64,000 nt of DNA from Microcebus murinus (GCF_040939455.1 NC_134117.1:22313501-22377500), one strand, 5' to 3'; shown: positions 22,655 to 33,612, counted from the first letter of the stretch. The notes: a model not told the origin generated them from the letters alone. Program-made: numbers and translations.

Positions 22655-22705
22655 CACACAGGGTTAGAAATGCAGATTCCCAGGCACCCTCTCAGACCTG
22701 GGAAA
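22655..22705 (-). repeat. hAT-Charlie MITE scrap (MER5-like)
   Basis: 'gggttagaaatgcagattcc', 'caggcaccctctcagacc' resembles the inner part of MER5/MER20-type elements (gttagaaatgcagattct, cgggccccaccccagacc). Short, so low confidence. Confidence 0.35.
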
Positions 22706-23079
22706 GGGCCCTGGAGTCAGATACTCACAGTGACTGTGAGGACTGTGACTCAGGGACCCAAAGATGGTGCTGCTTCTGTAGCCTAATGTCAGGCTGAATC
22801 ATATGAAATTGCTGACATTTGGCAGTTTGTAATGTGCAAAACCACAGTTTCGTATGGTTTTACCTAAAATTATTCTCTTGGGTATAAAGGGCTAAGTGTG
22901 AAAGAGGAAGAGACCCAGGGAACAGATGAAAGCTCTCCAAAAAAAAAAGTTAAAATCTGAGCAGAGGAAGGATGATAAATAGACCCCCTAAGTGGAAATC
23001 TCATGAAGACAGAGACAGCTTTCTTTCCTGAACCAAAAGCTGCCCCGAGGCAGAAGAAAGGCAGAAGACAGGGAAAGAT
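22706..23079. other. Unassigned sequence
   Basis: No gene or repeat family recognised. Confidence 0.45.
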
Positions 23080-23215
23080 GGGAGGGGGTGTAAGATATAT
23101 TTGGCAAAGTAGTCAGGGGTCAGACTGTAAAGGATTTTATAAACCACAATAAGGATTTTATACTTTATTCTAAAGTATAAAGTGCCATGGAGGTTTTGGG
23201 TTATAACCAGCCATA
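23080..23215 (+). repeat. Ancient interspersed repeat fragment (probable L1M 3'UTR)
   Basis: 'gtaaaggattttataaacca', 'caataaggattttatacttt', 'attctaaagtataaagtgcc' follow the consensus phrases 'agggccttgtaggccatggt', 'aaggactttggattttattc', 'taagtgcaatggga' of the same old family as 41,385 and 11,615. Confidence 0.4.
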
Positions 23216-23249
23216 GCAAGTTCCTCATCCCTTAAAAGGTTATGGCAAT

Positions 23250-23478
23250 GATAACAGTTTTTAAAGTTGGTATTTATTGAGAGGTTACTCTTTCCAAGGA
23301 CCTCTTTATGCACCTTATAGGTATTAACTCACCCTTACAGCAATCCCGCTAGGTCGATACTGTCATTGTTCCCGCTTTACGGTGGAGGGAACCGAGGCAG
23401 GGAGAGGGTAAGGAACTAGCCCAGGGTTGTGGAGTAGGACGTGGTGGAGGCCACGCCCATGCCCACTGCACTATTTTG
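23250..23478 (-). repeat. MIR SINE, antisense, long copy
   Basis: 'tatttattgagaggttactc', 'taggtattaactcaccctta', 'cagcaatcccgctaggtcga', 'ggagggaaccgaggcaggga', 'aaggaactagcccagggttg', then 'cccactgcactattt'. Continuous with the antisense MIR consensus. Confidence 0.75.
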
Positions 23479-23763
23479 CAGGTGTTCCAGGGAACTCTGG
23501 ATGGCATTCGGCAAGGACTTTGGAAAGTCCTCTGCAGCATGGGATGAAAAGCTGAATAAAAGTCCTCCAAGGGGACTTCTGGGGCTGAGGTTTTAGGAGT
23601 CTGGGATTGTGAGAGAGGGGTCCCAGTAGAGGAACACCTCACTGCAAAGTGTTCTTCCCCAAGTACTCTCCTCCCCACCTTCCTCCTACACTCCTCCTGG
23701 CCAAGCACACAGCGCTCCTGCGTGGACTTACAGGGGAGGGTCCCGGAAAGTGGGGCTATGAAT

Positions 23764-23975
23764 TCCTGTTTATTATACAGCTACTACGTGCCAGGCACAG
23801 TTGTATCCACGTAAGATACTGTGTCGTATATACTCCTCTCAACACCACCAAAGTGGGTATATGCCCCCATCTTACAGAGGAGGAGACCAAGGCACAGGAA
23901 AGGGGCCTGGCCTTGGTGAGTCAGTGGCAGAGCCAGGAGCCAGGGTCTGAATCTAGAAGCTAACACTCTTTCAAC
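23764..23975 (-). repeat. MIR SINE, antisense
   Basis: 'cagctactacgtgccaggca', 'atcttacagaggaggagacc', 'aaggcacaggaaaggggcct', 'gagtcagtggcagagccagg', 'ctgaatctagaagctaacac' follow the antisense MIR consensus. Confidence 0.75.
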
Positions 23976-24999
23976 AAAACCACAGAATCCTGTGGAATGT
24001 GACCACAAGGAAGAACTGTCTCTTCCCTGTTCCTCTCCAGATGTTTGTGGAACCTGAGAGCTGAGTGGCCTAAAGGCCAGGAAAGGGGCACTTAAGCTCT
24101 CTGTGTTGGCTGCAAAAGGCACGTACACACGAGGCCCCTGGACGAGATCATCTCATCTCAGGCCGCTCCCGGGTACCGCGCCCCGTCAGAGAGCATGGAG
24201 GTGGAGTGAGCGACATCTCTTTTCCAACCTTAACTGATCGACAAACTTGTAAAATCACAAGGGAAAGTCTGTCCAGACAGTCCCACAACAAATAAAAGGA
24301 AGATCAGGGTGCTCGTTAAACGTTTAAATCCTGGACCTAGCTCAGCCCTCCCAACCGTTCGCCTCTCCAGGTGAGAGCAAACGGGGGCGTGTGCTGAGCC
24401 TTCAACTCCTGGTGCCCCTGGGTGGGACCCACGTCCCCGCGAGGCCCAGGGAGCAGCCGCCTGGCCAGCATCCTCCCCCCGGTGCCCGCTGCATCAGGGA
24501 CAGATGCTGTTTCCTTTACTCGCCTGATAATAATATCATTTACCTTGCGGGTTCCTTTGGCTGGTTTTGTTTCATATGCTACAGGAGTTCTCAATTAGCC
24601 TCTCTCCTCCACCATCTGCCGAGGAGAAGGATGGCATTCGCGAGCCACAGCTGCGAAGCCTCCTTTGCCTCTTTACTCAGAAACAGTGAGAAGGGGACGG
24701 GCCCTGGCTTCCAAAACAGCGTCACTGCAGAGACTGTGACAGAGTGAGTTAGAGTCTGAGGTTGTGCTGTCAGGCAAGAGGAGACACCACCGTTCTGAGG
24801 CCGACTCACGGGCCCCGTACGGATCCTGAGTCCCTCTCAGGCTGAGCTCTGCCTGGCAAGCCCAGGTCACCCCACTCACCTTCCCAACGTCTGCCTGACG
24901 AGGGGCAGGCACGGCAATCCTAGCTTCGCCTGCAGACAGGGAGGGTGACAGCCTCGGTGGTGTTGACAGGCCCGATATTTGAGCCATGTGTCCCGAATT
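23976..24999. other. Unassigned, locally CpG-richer sequence
   Basis: No gene recognised. CpG is locally raised around 24,130-24,200 and 24,420-24,490 compared with the rest of the window, but not over a length that would make a CpG island. Frames here (24,337-24,987) are open on both strands at once and lack domains. Confidence 0.45.
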
Positions 25000-25612
25000 G
25001 TATTTTTCAGAATATTCATTAACAGATATTCAATTTAAGTGTCCCTTCATTGGATAAAACGAAACAATTCCACTCCTCGTTGTTTACCCAAGGGAAGTGA
25101 AAATATACATCCATACGTCCGACGTACACAAATGTTCATAGCAGTTTTATTCTTAATCACCTAAAACTGGAAACAACCCAAACTTCCATCAACTGTTAAG
25201 TGGATTAACAGTGATACATCCATACAATGAAGTACTTCTTGGCAATAAAAAGGAACAAACTACTGATGAACACATGATCGAACCTCAAAAAATATGCTAA
25301 GGGCAAGAACATAGAGACACAAAAGTTCACTTACTGTATGATTCCATTTTTGTGAAATTCTAGAAAAAGGTAAAACTCTAGTTGTAGAAAACAGATTAGC
25401 AGTTGCTAGGGGTTGAGAGCCGGGGAATAGGGTTGACTACAAAGGGCCATAAAGGATGTTTTTAGGCTTAACGAAATGTCCCATATCTTGATTGTGGTGT
25501 TAGTTACATGAGTGTGTACATTTGTCAAAACTCATTAAACTGCACCCTCACTTTAGAGTAAATTTTATTGTGTATAAACCATATCTCAATAAAACCATTA
25601 TTAAAAAAAAAA
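25000..25612 (+). mobile_element. L1M LINE 3' end (end of ORF2 plus 3'UTR)
   Basis: 'gcagttttattcttaatcac', 'aactggaaacaacccaaact', 'gaagtacttcttggcaataa', 'gaacacatgatcgaacctca' are the ORF2 C-terminal region. The 3'UTR runs through 'agcagttgctaggggttgag', 'atcttgattgtggtgttagt' and 'aaactcattaaactgcaccc' to 'catatctcaataaaacc' and an A tail. This is the L1MB/L1MC-type ending. Old, 5'-truncated. Confidence 0.8.
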
Positions 25613-26039
25613 ACAGGTTTAAAAAAACAACCCACAGGACTTTTCAGAGCTTTTAATATGCTCCTGTGCATTTTAAATCTTCAAGAAGGAGCTGTTATGT
25701 CCAAGGATTCCCAAATTCACTTGACAAAGGATTTAGTAAAAAGTTGTACAGAGTATTAATTAAAATCTTGAGGAAACATGTAGAGAAAATTGCATTAGAG
25801 AATTACCAATCTAGATAATGCATTGCCCTCTTCATCGTTTCTTTTAAAATTCAAGCACCCTTGAGAAAGGAAGAACATTCAGTCTGACATCTTTGTGGGA
25901 AATGGTTTTGGAGGCAATTTCCTGCAGACTGGAGGGCCAGGTGTTGGTATGAGAACACTGGGTGAGGGAGAGGGTGTTGGGACGGGAAGCAGGGGCCAGG
26001 GACCTGATTGGGCTGCCTGTGTGCTGTGGTGGTTTGTCC
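25613..26039. other. Unassigned sequence
   Basis: No gene or repeat family recognised. Confidence 0.45.
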
Positions 26040-26145
26040 ATCCATCCCACCAACAGTCATCCATCCTGCGAGGCACTCTGCCAGGTGCCACGGAAACAAG
26101 TCACGTGTGGCCCCTGCCCTCCACGAGCTCACAGCCCTGCTCACT
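26040..26145 (+). repeat. Ancient interspersed repeat fragment (probable L1M 3'UTR start)
   Basis: 'gaggcactctgccaggtgcc', 'tgtggcccctgccctccacg', 'agctcacag' match the phrase order 'gtgccaggcactgtgctagg', 'gtccctgccctcatggag', 'cttacag' of a very common old repeat. Related starts occur at 37,845, 38,050 and 55,590. Confidence 0.4.
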
Positions 26146-26630
26146 CTGGCCAAGAGCGGTTCTGTTCTCAGGATCCCACTGCCCACACTGTCGCCCATGA
26201 TTTTCTTGTCTAGTTTCTTATCCCTTCTCCCTAGGAAAGAAGGGGACGGATCTCTGACGCTTGTGTCCCGCACATTCCTGCATACCCACAGCCAGAGCGG
26301 TCACCAGCTCTAACCGGCAGGATGTCCCCCGGCTCCCTGATCAGAAGGGATCCAGAACTGGCCTGGGGAGTCCCAGGGTGGCAGCAAAGGGAGAGTCTTC
26401 CACCTCATTTCATCTCGAGCCAGGTCCAAATCCTCCCTACCCCTCGAGGAGCTGCCCTGTCACTCTGAGTCGTGAAAACACCAGTCAAGAGAGCACATCA
26501 CAGAGACAGCTGCATGGAACACGCCGCTTCATTAAGTGGACGAAGCCCTCGTCCACCAGCTCTGCTCTTGCTCCCTGTCTTCCTCCTGTCTCCCTCATGT
26601 CTGCTTGACATGGCCTCCTGGCCCCTGTCC
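26146..26630. other. Unassigned sequence
   Basis: No gene recognised. The plus-strand frame 26,261-26,608 is Ser/Pro-rich with no domain. Confidence 0.45.
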
Positions 26631-26819
26631 AAAAACAGCTGTCAGCCGGGCACAGTGGCTCATGCCTGTAGTCCCAGCTACTCGGGAGGCTGAAGCAGGA
26701 GGATTGCTTGAGCCCAGGAGTTTGAGGTTGCTGTGAGCTAGGCTGACGCCACAGGACTCACTGTAGCCTGGGCAACAAAGTGAGACTCTGTCTCAAAAAC
26801 AAAAACAAAAACAGCTGTC
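26631..26819 (+). mobile_element. Half-size strepsirrhine Alu with target-site duplications
   Basis: Target-site duplications 'aaaaacagctgtc' lie at 26,631-26,643 and 26,807-26,819. The body (26,644-26,806) starts like an Alu left arm ('gccgggcacagtggctcatg') but passes straight from 'cctgtagtcccagctactcg' into the right arm. There it carries 'gttgctgtgagctaggctg' and 'gacgccacaggactcactg', which I associate with lemur/galago Alus, and ends 'gtgagactctgtctc' plus an (AAAAAC)n-type tail. The left monomer body, middle A-rich linker and canonical left-arm B box are absent, so about 130 bp of a dimeric Alu is missing. Confidence 0.9.
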
Positions 26820-27313
26820 TCCAGGGAAACAGAGTACAGATCCAAGATTTGGACCCCAGTCTGTCTGATTCCAGAAATCCTGAGCTCTGAATTGATGTAC
26901 TGTACTGTTAAGTTCCTTCCTCCCCATCTCCTAGAAAGGCAGAGTAAGCCGAGGGCATAGGGGAACTTTGTCCATCCATGTTCCCTGCCCATCAGCAGCC
27001 ACAACGGATCCCTAGGTCTGGAGACAAAAGCACACAGGAGACTTAGCCAGAGGCTAAGTCTGAGGCCTCTGCCTCCTGCTCCCCAGACTTCACAAGGGAT
27101 GTGTTTAGAGAGGGCAGTTGGAGCCCTGGGAAATTCTTTGAAACACACCAGGTTTTGAGGAACTTTTCCAGGGTTTTAGCCGCCCAGCACTTTCCACACT
27201 GGGCTCTGGGTGTGAGGTAGGCTCTTCTCCCTCTGCAGGAGCCCTGGGCCATGACCTAGGCTCCACGGTGAGATGCCCCATCCCAGACCTCACATGAGCT
27301 GGGAACACAAAGA
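26820..27313. other. Unassigned sequence
   Basis: No repeat recognised. The minus frame 26,738-27,148 runs into the Alu and is spurious. It lies just upstream of the possible exon at 27,314. Confidence 0.45.
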
Positions 27314-27388
27314 ATGGGGACGGCGGAGAGCACGGCAGCACTGGCAACCTCCAGTTCCCGGGGCAGTGGCAGCTCCAGCAGCGGAGGG
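27314..27388 (+). CDS. Possible short first coding exon (speculative)
   Basis: A 25-codon open stretch begins with ATG in a favourable Kozak context (A at -3, G at +4: 'aagaatgg') and ends exactly at a consensus-like splice donor 'gtgagc' (GT at 27,389). The peptide begins Met-Gly-Thr-Ala-Glu and becomes a Ser/Gly-rich run. CpG content is higher than in the flanks. Read through the donor, the frame stops ten codons later. I do not recognise the protein, and no second exon could be linked. Short ATG-plus-donor combinations arise by chance, so this is a hypothesis only. Confidence 0.15.
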
Positions 27389-27509
27389 GTGAGCACCTGG
27401 CATCCTGTGGTTTTCTTATAATTCTTCCCCTAAGATCCTTTCAATGAATGCCATTGCTACTGCGAACGCTGACTGATAGGCCGTGTGTACAATACTCGTG
27501 TCTAAACCA
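27389..27509. other. Unassigned sequence downstream of the possible exon
   Basis: Nothing recognised apart from the GT at 27,389. Confidence 0.45.
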
Positions 27510-27995
27510 GCAGATATCAAAGTTTTTGGTCTAGAGACCCCTTTCCCCTCTTAAAAATTAAGGACCCCAAATAACTTTTCTTTGCATGGGTTACATCTAC
27601 TGATGTTTACCATATTAGAGAGTGAAGCTGAGACATTTTTTAAAGGAAGTTAATTCATTTAAAAATAACAATGAACTAATTACACCTTAACACAAACTTA
27701 TAACATGTAAATATAATAGGTGGTTTTTTATGAAAAATAACATTTTGCAAATTTTTTTTAAATAGTGGAATGAGTAGTACTGTTTGATATGTTTTGCAAA
27801 TCTCTTTAACGGTTGGCTTAATAGAAGGCGGTTGGAGCCATATATCTGCTTTTCCATTCAATCTGTTTTGATATCACACATCGCGTGGCCTTTGGATCAC
27901 TCCACTGTTCATTCATGACAGAGATTTAAAGAGACAAGTGTTTTGGTGTTATTGTAAAAAATAACTCAGAAGAGTTTCCAGACGACACTGTGAGA
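27510..27995 (+). repeat. Old DNA-transposon-like interspersed repeat (hAT-type, name uncertain)
   Basis: The order 'tttttggtctagagacccct', 'aaaattaaggaccccaaata', 'tgcatgggttacatctactg', 'gcaaatctctttaacggttg', 'gcttaatagaaggcggttgg', 'cattcaatctgttttgatat', 'ggatcactccactgttcatt' follows a common mammalian repeat whose ends read 'gaccccttt...aaaattattgaggaccccaaagag'. I am sure it is an interspersed repeat but not of the family. Confidence 0.5.
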
Positions 27996-28189
27996 ATCAC
28001 CACTCTAAACCTTCCAAACTTATTTATAGGATTGACCAGCTTGCTAAAGACCAAGGCTACGCATGTTGAGGAACAAATAAATGTCCCTGGCACGCTCCTG
28101 CCAGTGGGAGAGGGGGAATCGCAGCCACAAATCGGGTGGACGGAAAGCAGGAGCAGTTGCTGCCCAGTCCCTCAAGAAGGCAAGTTGCA

Positions 28190-28300
28190 TGAGGGCGGCA
28201 TATGGATTGTGTTTTGTCCACAGCTCTATCCCCGGAGCCTGGAGCCCCTAGTAGGGGCTCAATAAATATGTGTCAAATAAATGAATAAAATAAATGCATG
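28190..28300 (+). repeat. L2 LINE 3' end
   Basis: 'tgtccacagctctatccccg', 'gagcctggagcccctagtag', 'gggctcaataaatatgtgtc', 'aaataaatgaataaa' is a clear L2 tail. Confidence 0.7.
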
Positions 28301-28302
28301 AA

Positions 28303-28343
28303 TATGTATATGTATATGTATATATATATATGAATATATATAT
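28303..28343 (+). repeat. (TATATG)n / (TA)n microsatellite
   Basis: Imperfect TATATG units pass into TA repeats directly after the L2 tail, suggesting growth from that A/T-rich end. Confidence 0.85.
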
Positions 28344-28999
28344 TTAAAGAATCTATTTAATTTTTAATAAAAAAGAAAAAAGGAAAGTGCAGTTGCCATG
28401 AGTGATGAAGCATGTCCTGGGAACTCTCAGCCACCCGTAAGAACCCCCAGACACCCCCAAATAATGCCAGCTCTGCGCCTTATCTATGCATGTTGCCCCA
28501 GTGCCTAACAGGTGCTCTGTGTTGCCACGCAAATAATCACACAGTGGAGAGACGGCTCATTCTGCAAGTACCGCACGTGTCTCTTGTGAATGTCAAGTTG
28601 TTGTGATGCTTTTGCCAAGAATCTCCTGGAGGCCGATTCCTCAAAGCTATCACGTCTGAGAGGAGGCCAAGGAATTATCTAGTTCAGTTATTTCCAATTT
28701 CTTTCCTTACAAGAGACTCATTATTTCCCATGGAATCTGATACCACACCCCTCCCGAGAAAGTGGGGTTGCTCCAGAAGAGACAGGAAGGGAAGGCCAGA
28801 GCTCGGTGGAATCGACCTCCTCTTTGTCTGCCCCCTGCCCCCATCCAGCCTCCATCCCAGGAGCTGTCAGTGGCCACAGCCCACCCCAGGCACACCCAGG
28901 GGACACACTGAGATTCTTGGCAGATTGAGCCCCTGCTTCCAGGTGGGCTAAGGTTCGACCTCATTCCCATCCCTAGACTCTGTGAGTTACCCTTTATGT
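28344..28999. other. Unassigned sequence
   Basis: No gene or repeat family recognised. Confidence 0.45.
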
Positions 29000-29078
29000 C
29001 CTTAAAGATGTGTTGTTTAAGCCAGTTTGAGAAAGGTGTTTGTCACTTGCAGCCCAAGTGGCCTTAATCTAGTTAGTC
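29000..29078 (+). repeat. LTR 3'-end scrap (ERVL-like)
   Basis: 'gtgttgtttaagccagtttg', 'agaaaggtgtttgtcacttg', 'cagcccaagtggcctt' resembles the 3' end of the LTR type at 8,930 (ttaagccagtttgagttgg, gtttctgtcacttgcaacc). Confidence 0.4.
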
Positions 29079-30111
29079 AGCTCTTACAGATGCCCGGAGC
29101 CCTCACCCCTTCCGAGCACTTGCCCAGATGAGCCCTGCTGGGAACCTCTGGCCTTAGATGGAGAAGCCAGCAAGTTCCAGCCTACAGGGCCAGGCTCCTT
29201 CACACCAGAAGAAATCAGAGTTAACCCCCTTACCTCTTTTCCAGCAAATGAAAGAGGTGGAGGGAAGAAAAGAACACTTTCATTTTTGGCAAGATCTAAA
29301 TGCAATTATAGCTCAGTAGATCCATGAGAAAATTGACAAGAGCCAATCCTTTGCACAAGGCATGCTCTGATTTCATGCCGTCAAATTATTTTTTAAAGGG
29401 CATTAATATCACAAGCTGATGACTTTTAGCCCTGAGCAAATGATGCATTTTAATGTTTCTTTACACATAGCTCTCAGCCCAAGTGAAGCTGTCTTCGGCA
29501 AAGCATTAGCAAACATTTACATTTCAAAACTCAACAGAAGGGTTGTTGTTGGAATTTTCTTTTCATTTTTTCCACATATGCCCAACGGATAAATCATATT
29601 TCACATGTTAAGTGGTGTGTAGCATTCCGTTTCTAACCCCTGGCATACCATTAGAAGACAGTGGCACCTGGTTTTCAGGCCTACAATCTAAAGATTGATT
29701 TTGAAAGGGAGGAAGAAATACAGTAGTATCATGAAACACCACTACTTTCGTGGCAGGCAGGCTCTTTTTGAAATAGCAGTGTATTTTCAGGTTCCTTTAT
29801 TCCTCTGCACGGGAGAAGGCACCAGCCATTTGGTGCCTTGTGCCGAGTGAGGGTCAGAGCACGAACCCCAGAGTAGACAAAGCCCTGTGGTGTTTGTTTT
29901 TCCAGGTGGAGCCAAAGCCAAGATGAAGTGAAACCAGGTATAGGTAGAATTAGGATCAATTAGAGCTAGGGGCACATTTTCCATTTTAATAAACTCAGAT
30001 TGATCAAGAGTCACCAGATTAGAGGTCTTAAGCATGTCATCAGGATCTGTTGCATTTTAAGTCACCTTACAGTAGTGTCTAGACTCCAGACCAAAGTTTT
30101 TAAATGCACCC
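29079..30111. other. Unassigned unique sequence
   Basis: About 1 kb without a recognised repeat. The AT-rich stretch 29,340-29,600 has no microsatellite or repeat features and could be an old conserved non-coding segment, but that cannot be judged without alignment. Confidence 0.4.
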
Positions 30112-30320
30112 TAGGGTAATGGTTTGAGTATGCGAATTCCACAGTCCAGATGGGTTCAGATCCCAGCGCAGCCACTTCCTAGCAGCAAGACCTTGTACAA
30201 GCTACTCAACCTCTGTAAGCTTCAGTTTTTCCATGTGTAAAGTGGGAATAATAAGATTGCCTGTTGTACTGAGTTACTGTTAGGATCAAATGCTATAATA
30301 CACGTAACGGGGTTGGCATG
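30112..30320 (+). repeat. MIR SINE
   Basis: Sense MIR from the B-box region onward: 'gatgggttcagatcccagcg', 'cagccacttcctagcagcaa', 'gaccttgtacaagctactca', 'acctctgtaagcttcagttt', 'ccatgtgtaaagtgggaata', 'ttaggatcaaatgctataat'. Confidence 0.8.
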
Positions 30321-30514
30321 GTCCCTGGGTCAGGGTCATCCTTCCTTCCTAAACGAAGCTTCCCATCCAGGCCACCCCTCCAACTTCATTTCTTCGGTTT
30401 ATTCTCCCTGCAAGATTGACGGTGCACCCTCCTGCTGCACCTGGCAAGCCCCTCCAAGAAGCATTCAAGCTAATTATTCAGAGAAACAGGATAATACTCA
30501 ACCAATGTTCTAAA

Positions 30515-30632
30515 CTGGGACTGCAGTCATGGTTGTACAACTCTGTACATTTGCTAAAACTCGTTGAATTGCACATGCACAGTGGGTGAATTTCATGGCA
30601 TGCGAATTATACCTCACTAAAAATAAAAAATA
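30515..30632 (+). repeat. L1M 3'-end fragment
   Basis: 'ctgtacatttgctaaaactc', 'gttgaattgcacatgcacag', 'tgggtgaatttcatggcatg', 'cgaattatacctcactaaaa' is the terminal L1MB/L1MC-type sequence with an A-rich end. Confidence 0.75.
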
Positions 30633-33612
30633 ACACCAAGACAGGAACATTGCAAAGGTTCTGAAAAAGAAGTTGACAAAATTTAACAAATGGGTTGAAA
30701 TCTCCTATTCTTGATGTCTCCCATCATACCATTTAAATAGAGAAGACCATACATTTCTGCCTGTCTCACTCAACCCCTCTGCTCTGTGTCCTGTGGTTGG
30801 GACAGCCGATGTAGACCCACCCCCCCACACACACGCCCATAGTGAAAATCTGCTATCCTGCTTTTCCTCCCTGGGTGACATTGATTAGAAGGAACTTGAC
30901 TGATATGAATGAGCCATGAACCCCAGACCCAAGGGCAGTCTTGCTACTGAGCTGCGGGAGAACCCCCAGGAAAACACGATCCATCACGTGCCCTGCCTAC
31001 ACATCCCTCCTGCAGGCTCATCCCCCCAAATATGTATCTCCCTCGCTTCCACTCTGGGCCCTAGCTAGCTGTGATGGAGATGACATTCTCCTGAGGAACG
31101 CATCTTGCAGTGATGTCTGCATTTGGGTTCCTTTGGGAGCGGCAGACATCTGGATGTGGCAGCAGGATGGCTCTTTAGCGTCCCCAGGGCACCTTTCAGG
31201 TGCAGAACGCCTCTGCTCCCTCCTCATCCTCCATCACTGACCCTCTCAGGTGGCATGCATCAAGGTGACCCTAAGAGGAGGAGGACACTTTCCAGGTGTC
31301 TGCAGAGGACACACCAACTTTCTCGCCTCTTCAGGAACCACTCTGCTTTCTACTCGGGAACCCCTACTCCAGGTCTTCTCCCTGTGCTGAGATTTTATCT
31401 CGGACCCTCTTACCCCTTCCCAAGGCTTTACTCTTTGCTTATGTCCTACTGAGTGCTCTCGGGAAAAACAAAGTACAGTTTCTGGCTGTGGTTTTTCTGA
31501 CAGCCCCATCAGCGAATTTAACATAAGCCAAATGGAAAACACAAGTGAGAATCCTGCAGCAACTCCAGGAGAGGAAGTAAGAGGGGCAGATTGTAATTAC
31601 CCTCATGGAGCCAGGCCACCAGCTTGGACACTTGAACCAGCTACATGCCCCAAGAACCATTCAGACCCAGGCTCCCACTGGAGACCTTGATTTTATCTCT
31701 TACGCCAGATGCAGGAAAGAGCTTGAGGACTCAGCCAGCAGGCCCCAGCAGGAGGGGGAGGGGACTGGGAGTCCACCAGGGACAGGGCAGCAGACACACA
31801 AGACAAGCCTGGGCAGCCTGTGGATATGTCCTACCCATGCACTAGATAGGACTGATTTAAGGACTCCCTGACCTGCTCACTCCCAGAAATTCCCCCACCC
31901 TATCATCTTTGCAGAATTTTCCCATCCAAATATAACAATTCTGTGCCATGGTTTTCTGAAGCCACAATGCAAATCTCAGAGCCCAGAAAAACTTTCTGGC
32001 TTCCTGCTCTCAGACCTCAGATGCCCACAGGTCCTGCTGTTCTGAAGTATGTTCAGGTTCAATGCTTTTTGCATCCACCTGGGCTCAAGACCAGCTCCAT
32101 CATTCCGATTCACCACCACCAAGGGGGTCCTTCAGACCCCCTTGCTCCAGAACTGCCATGCTAGCTGTCGGGATGAATCAGGCACAAACTTTGGTTTCCT
32201 TACTCCTCATTAAGTGTTCACATAATTGATTAATTTGACCCAGAAGTGCTGTCTTAGAAGCACAGAAGGGACCTAGCCCAGAGAAGGGACATCGCAAATA
32301 GAAAGGGCCCCAAGAAGCTTCCCCTATATTCCACGTGTCTAAAGTTTCCTTCCCTGAGGACCTCTCTCTGAGTGGACACCTACCTCCCACAGACATTTCC
32401 GGCAGTCCTCTGCTCCCTCCAGCCAGGGCTATCCTATCAGCAAACCCCCTCCCCCTAATTAGCCCATAATGAGACTGAGTGCCTAATGAGTCTCTGGGCC
32501 CTGGGCCCTCTGACCAGGTCTGTCCTGCCTCATTGACACCCCCAGCCCCATCTCTGTACCCCATCCCCCAAAATCCTCTGATCAGGGGGCAGTCAGCCAT
32601 CTCTGGAATCCCAGGGGCCAGCCCTGCACCCCTGCTTTCTCCTAACTGGTAAAAACCCCCACTTGCCGCCGGGCCTCTAGCTCCTACCCTTGTCACAAGT
32701 GTGCCAATTACCCCAACAACCGAGTGCATCTGGGGAACCCTTTGTCAGTGTTCTCTGCAAGCCACAGGAGACCCTGCAGGTACACACACCTGACAGTTCC
32801 AGATTATGGGGGTGTGGGAGGAATGTGCCCTACCACGCACTCGCACTGGCTGCCTGAGAGCTAGTTAGCTTGCTCACTGCACACCACTCCCCGCTAGCCT
32901 CCCCCTTGGGGGAGCTGCTATCTGCTCCTGCAGCTGCCACAGCCACACCCGGAGAACAATTTGTACTCAGCGCCTGCTACTGCTCAAGGCAGGTCTGTCC
33001 TGATGGCCATCCTCACAGCAGGAGCAGGGAGAGGCTGGCTCACCCATAACTTCCATTTCCTGAGACTCTGTCCTCACCTGGTGTGATGTGACTTCCGAGT
33101 AATGATGAAAGGGAAGGCTCAGCCCTGTGCTGTGGAGTCTCCATTGGCTGGTGAGTCAATAATGGGGAGGTTGTAACGGGCCAGGTTCTCAGTGGAGTCC
33201 TCAACTCCACCTTAGACTGAAGGATCTGCCTCTCACCCCACCCAGGCCCAGAACAGACATCACTAATGGATCCCAGCACATTCTCCCAGCTCAGCATCCT
33301 TCCCACCCCAACCCCCACACAGCATTCCTGGCAGCCACTATGCAGCCTCAATGGGTAACCCCACTGGCCTCTCTGCCTGGTGTGAGGCCCTCTGCTACAT
33401 GCTGCATGGCATCCACACGGACGGATAGAAAGGCATGATTTTTTTCTGCTCTCAGAGAATCTGCTGTTTAGTTGGAAAAATAAGAGCTACCTGGTTACAG
33501 TGATTTTTTGCGGGACCCGACACCTTGGTTGGCCAGCACTCAATGAACGCCTGCCCGAGGCAGGAGAGGTGTAGACTTTTCCCTAAGGGAGGTCAGTTCA
33601 GGGAAGAATGTG
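30633..33612. other. GC-richer unassigned stretch, no gene recognised
   Basis: About 3 kb in which I recognise no repeat, exon or RNA. The largest open frame is 32,178-32,729 on the minus strand (183 codons). It is Gly/Arg-rich, has no domain and no family resemblance, and the other strand is also partly open, so I treat it as chance. A perfect 10-bp hairpin lies at 32,120-32,144. There is a C-rich/CA tract at about 30,818-30,838. Confidence 0.45.
32120..32144. repeat. Perfect 10-bp inverted repeat (5-nt loop)
   Basis: Arms 'caagggggtc' (32,120-32,129) and 'gacccccttg' (32,135-32,144) are exact reverse complements separated by 'cttca'. No poly-T follows and no gene end is nearby, so it is not a terminator. 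Confidence 0.9.

Noticed and set aside
24130..24900. Possible CpG island and promoter.
   Set aside because: CpGs are only locally raised; the stretch is too short and not GC-dense enough throughout, and no exon follows.
32111..32130. Second CTCF-like site ('caccaccaagggggtcc').
   Set aside because: Lacks the GGGC(A/G)-type core after the A/G step; a poor match compared with 34,711.
32120..32144. Hairpin considered as a transcription terminator.
   Set aside because: No T-run follows and the DNA is mammalian; intrinsic terminators of this type do not apply.
32178..32729. Minus-strand open frame of 183 codons, among the longest in the window.
   Set aside because: Gly/Arg/Pro-rich composition expected of a chance frame in GC-rich DNA, no domain or family resemblance, and the opposite strand is partly open too. 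No evidence for splicing or expression in the sequence.
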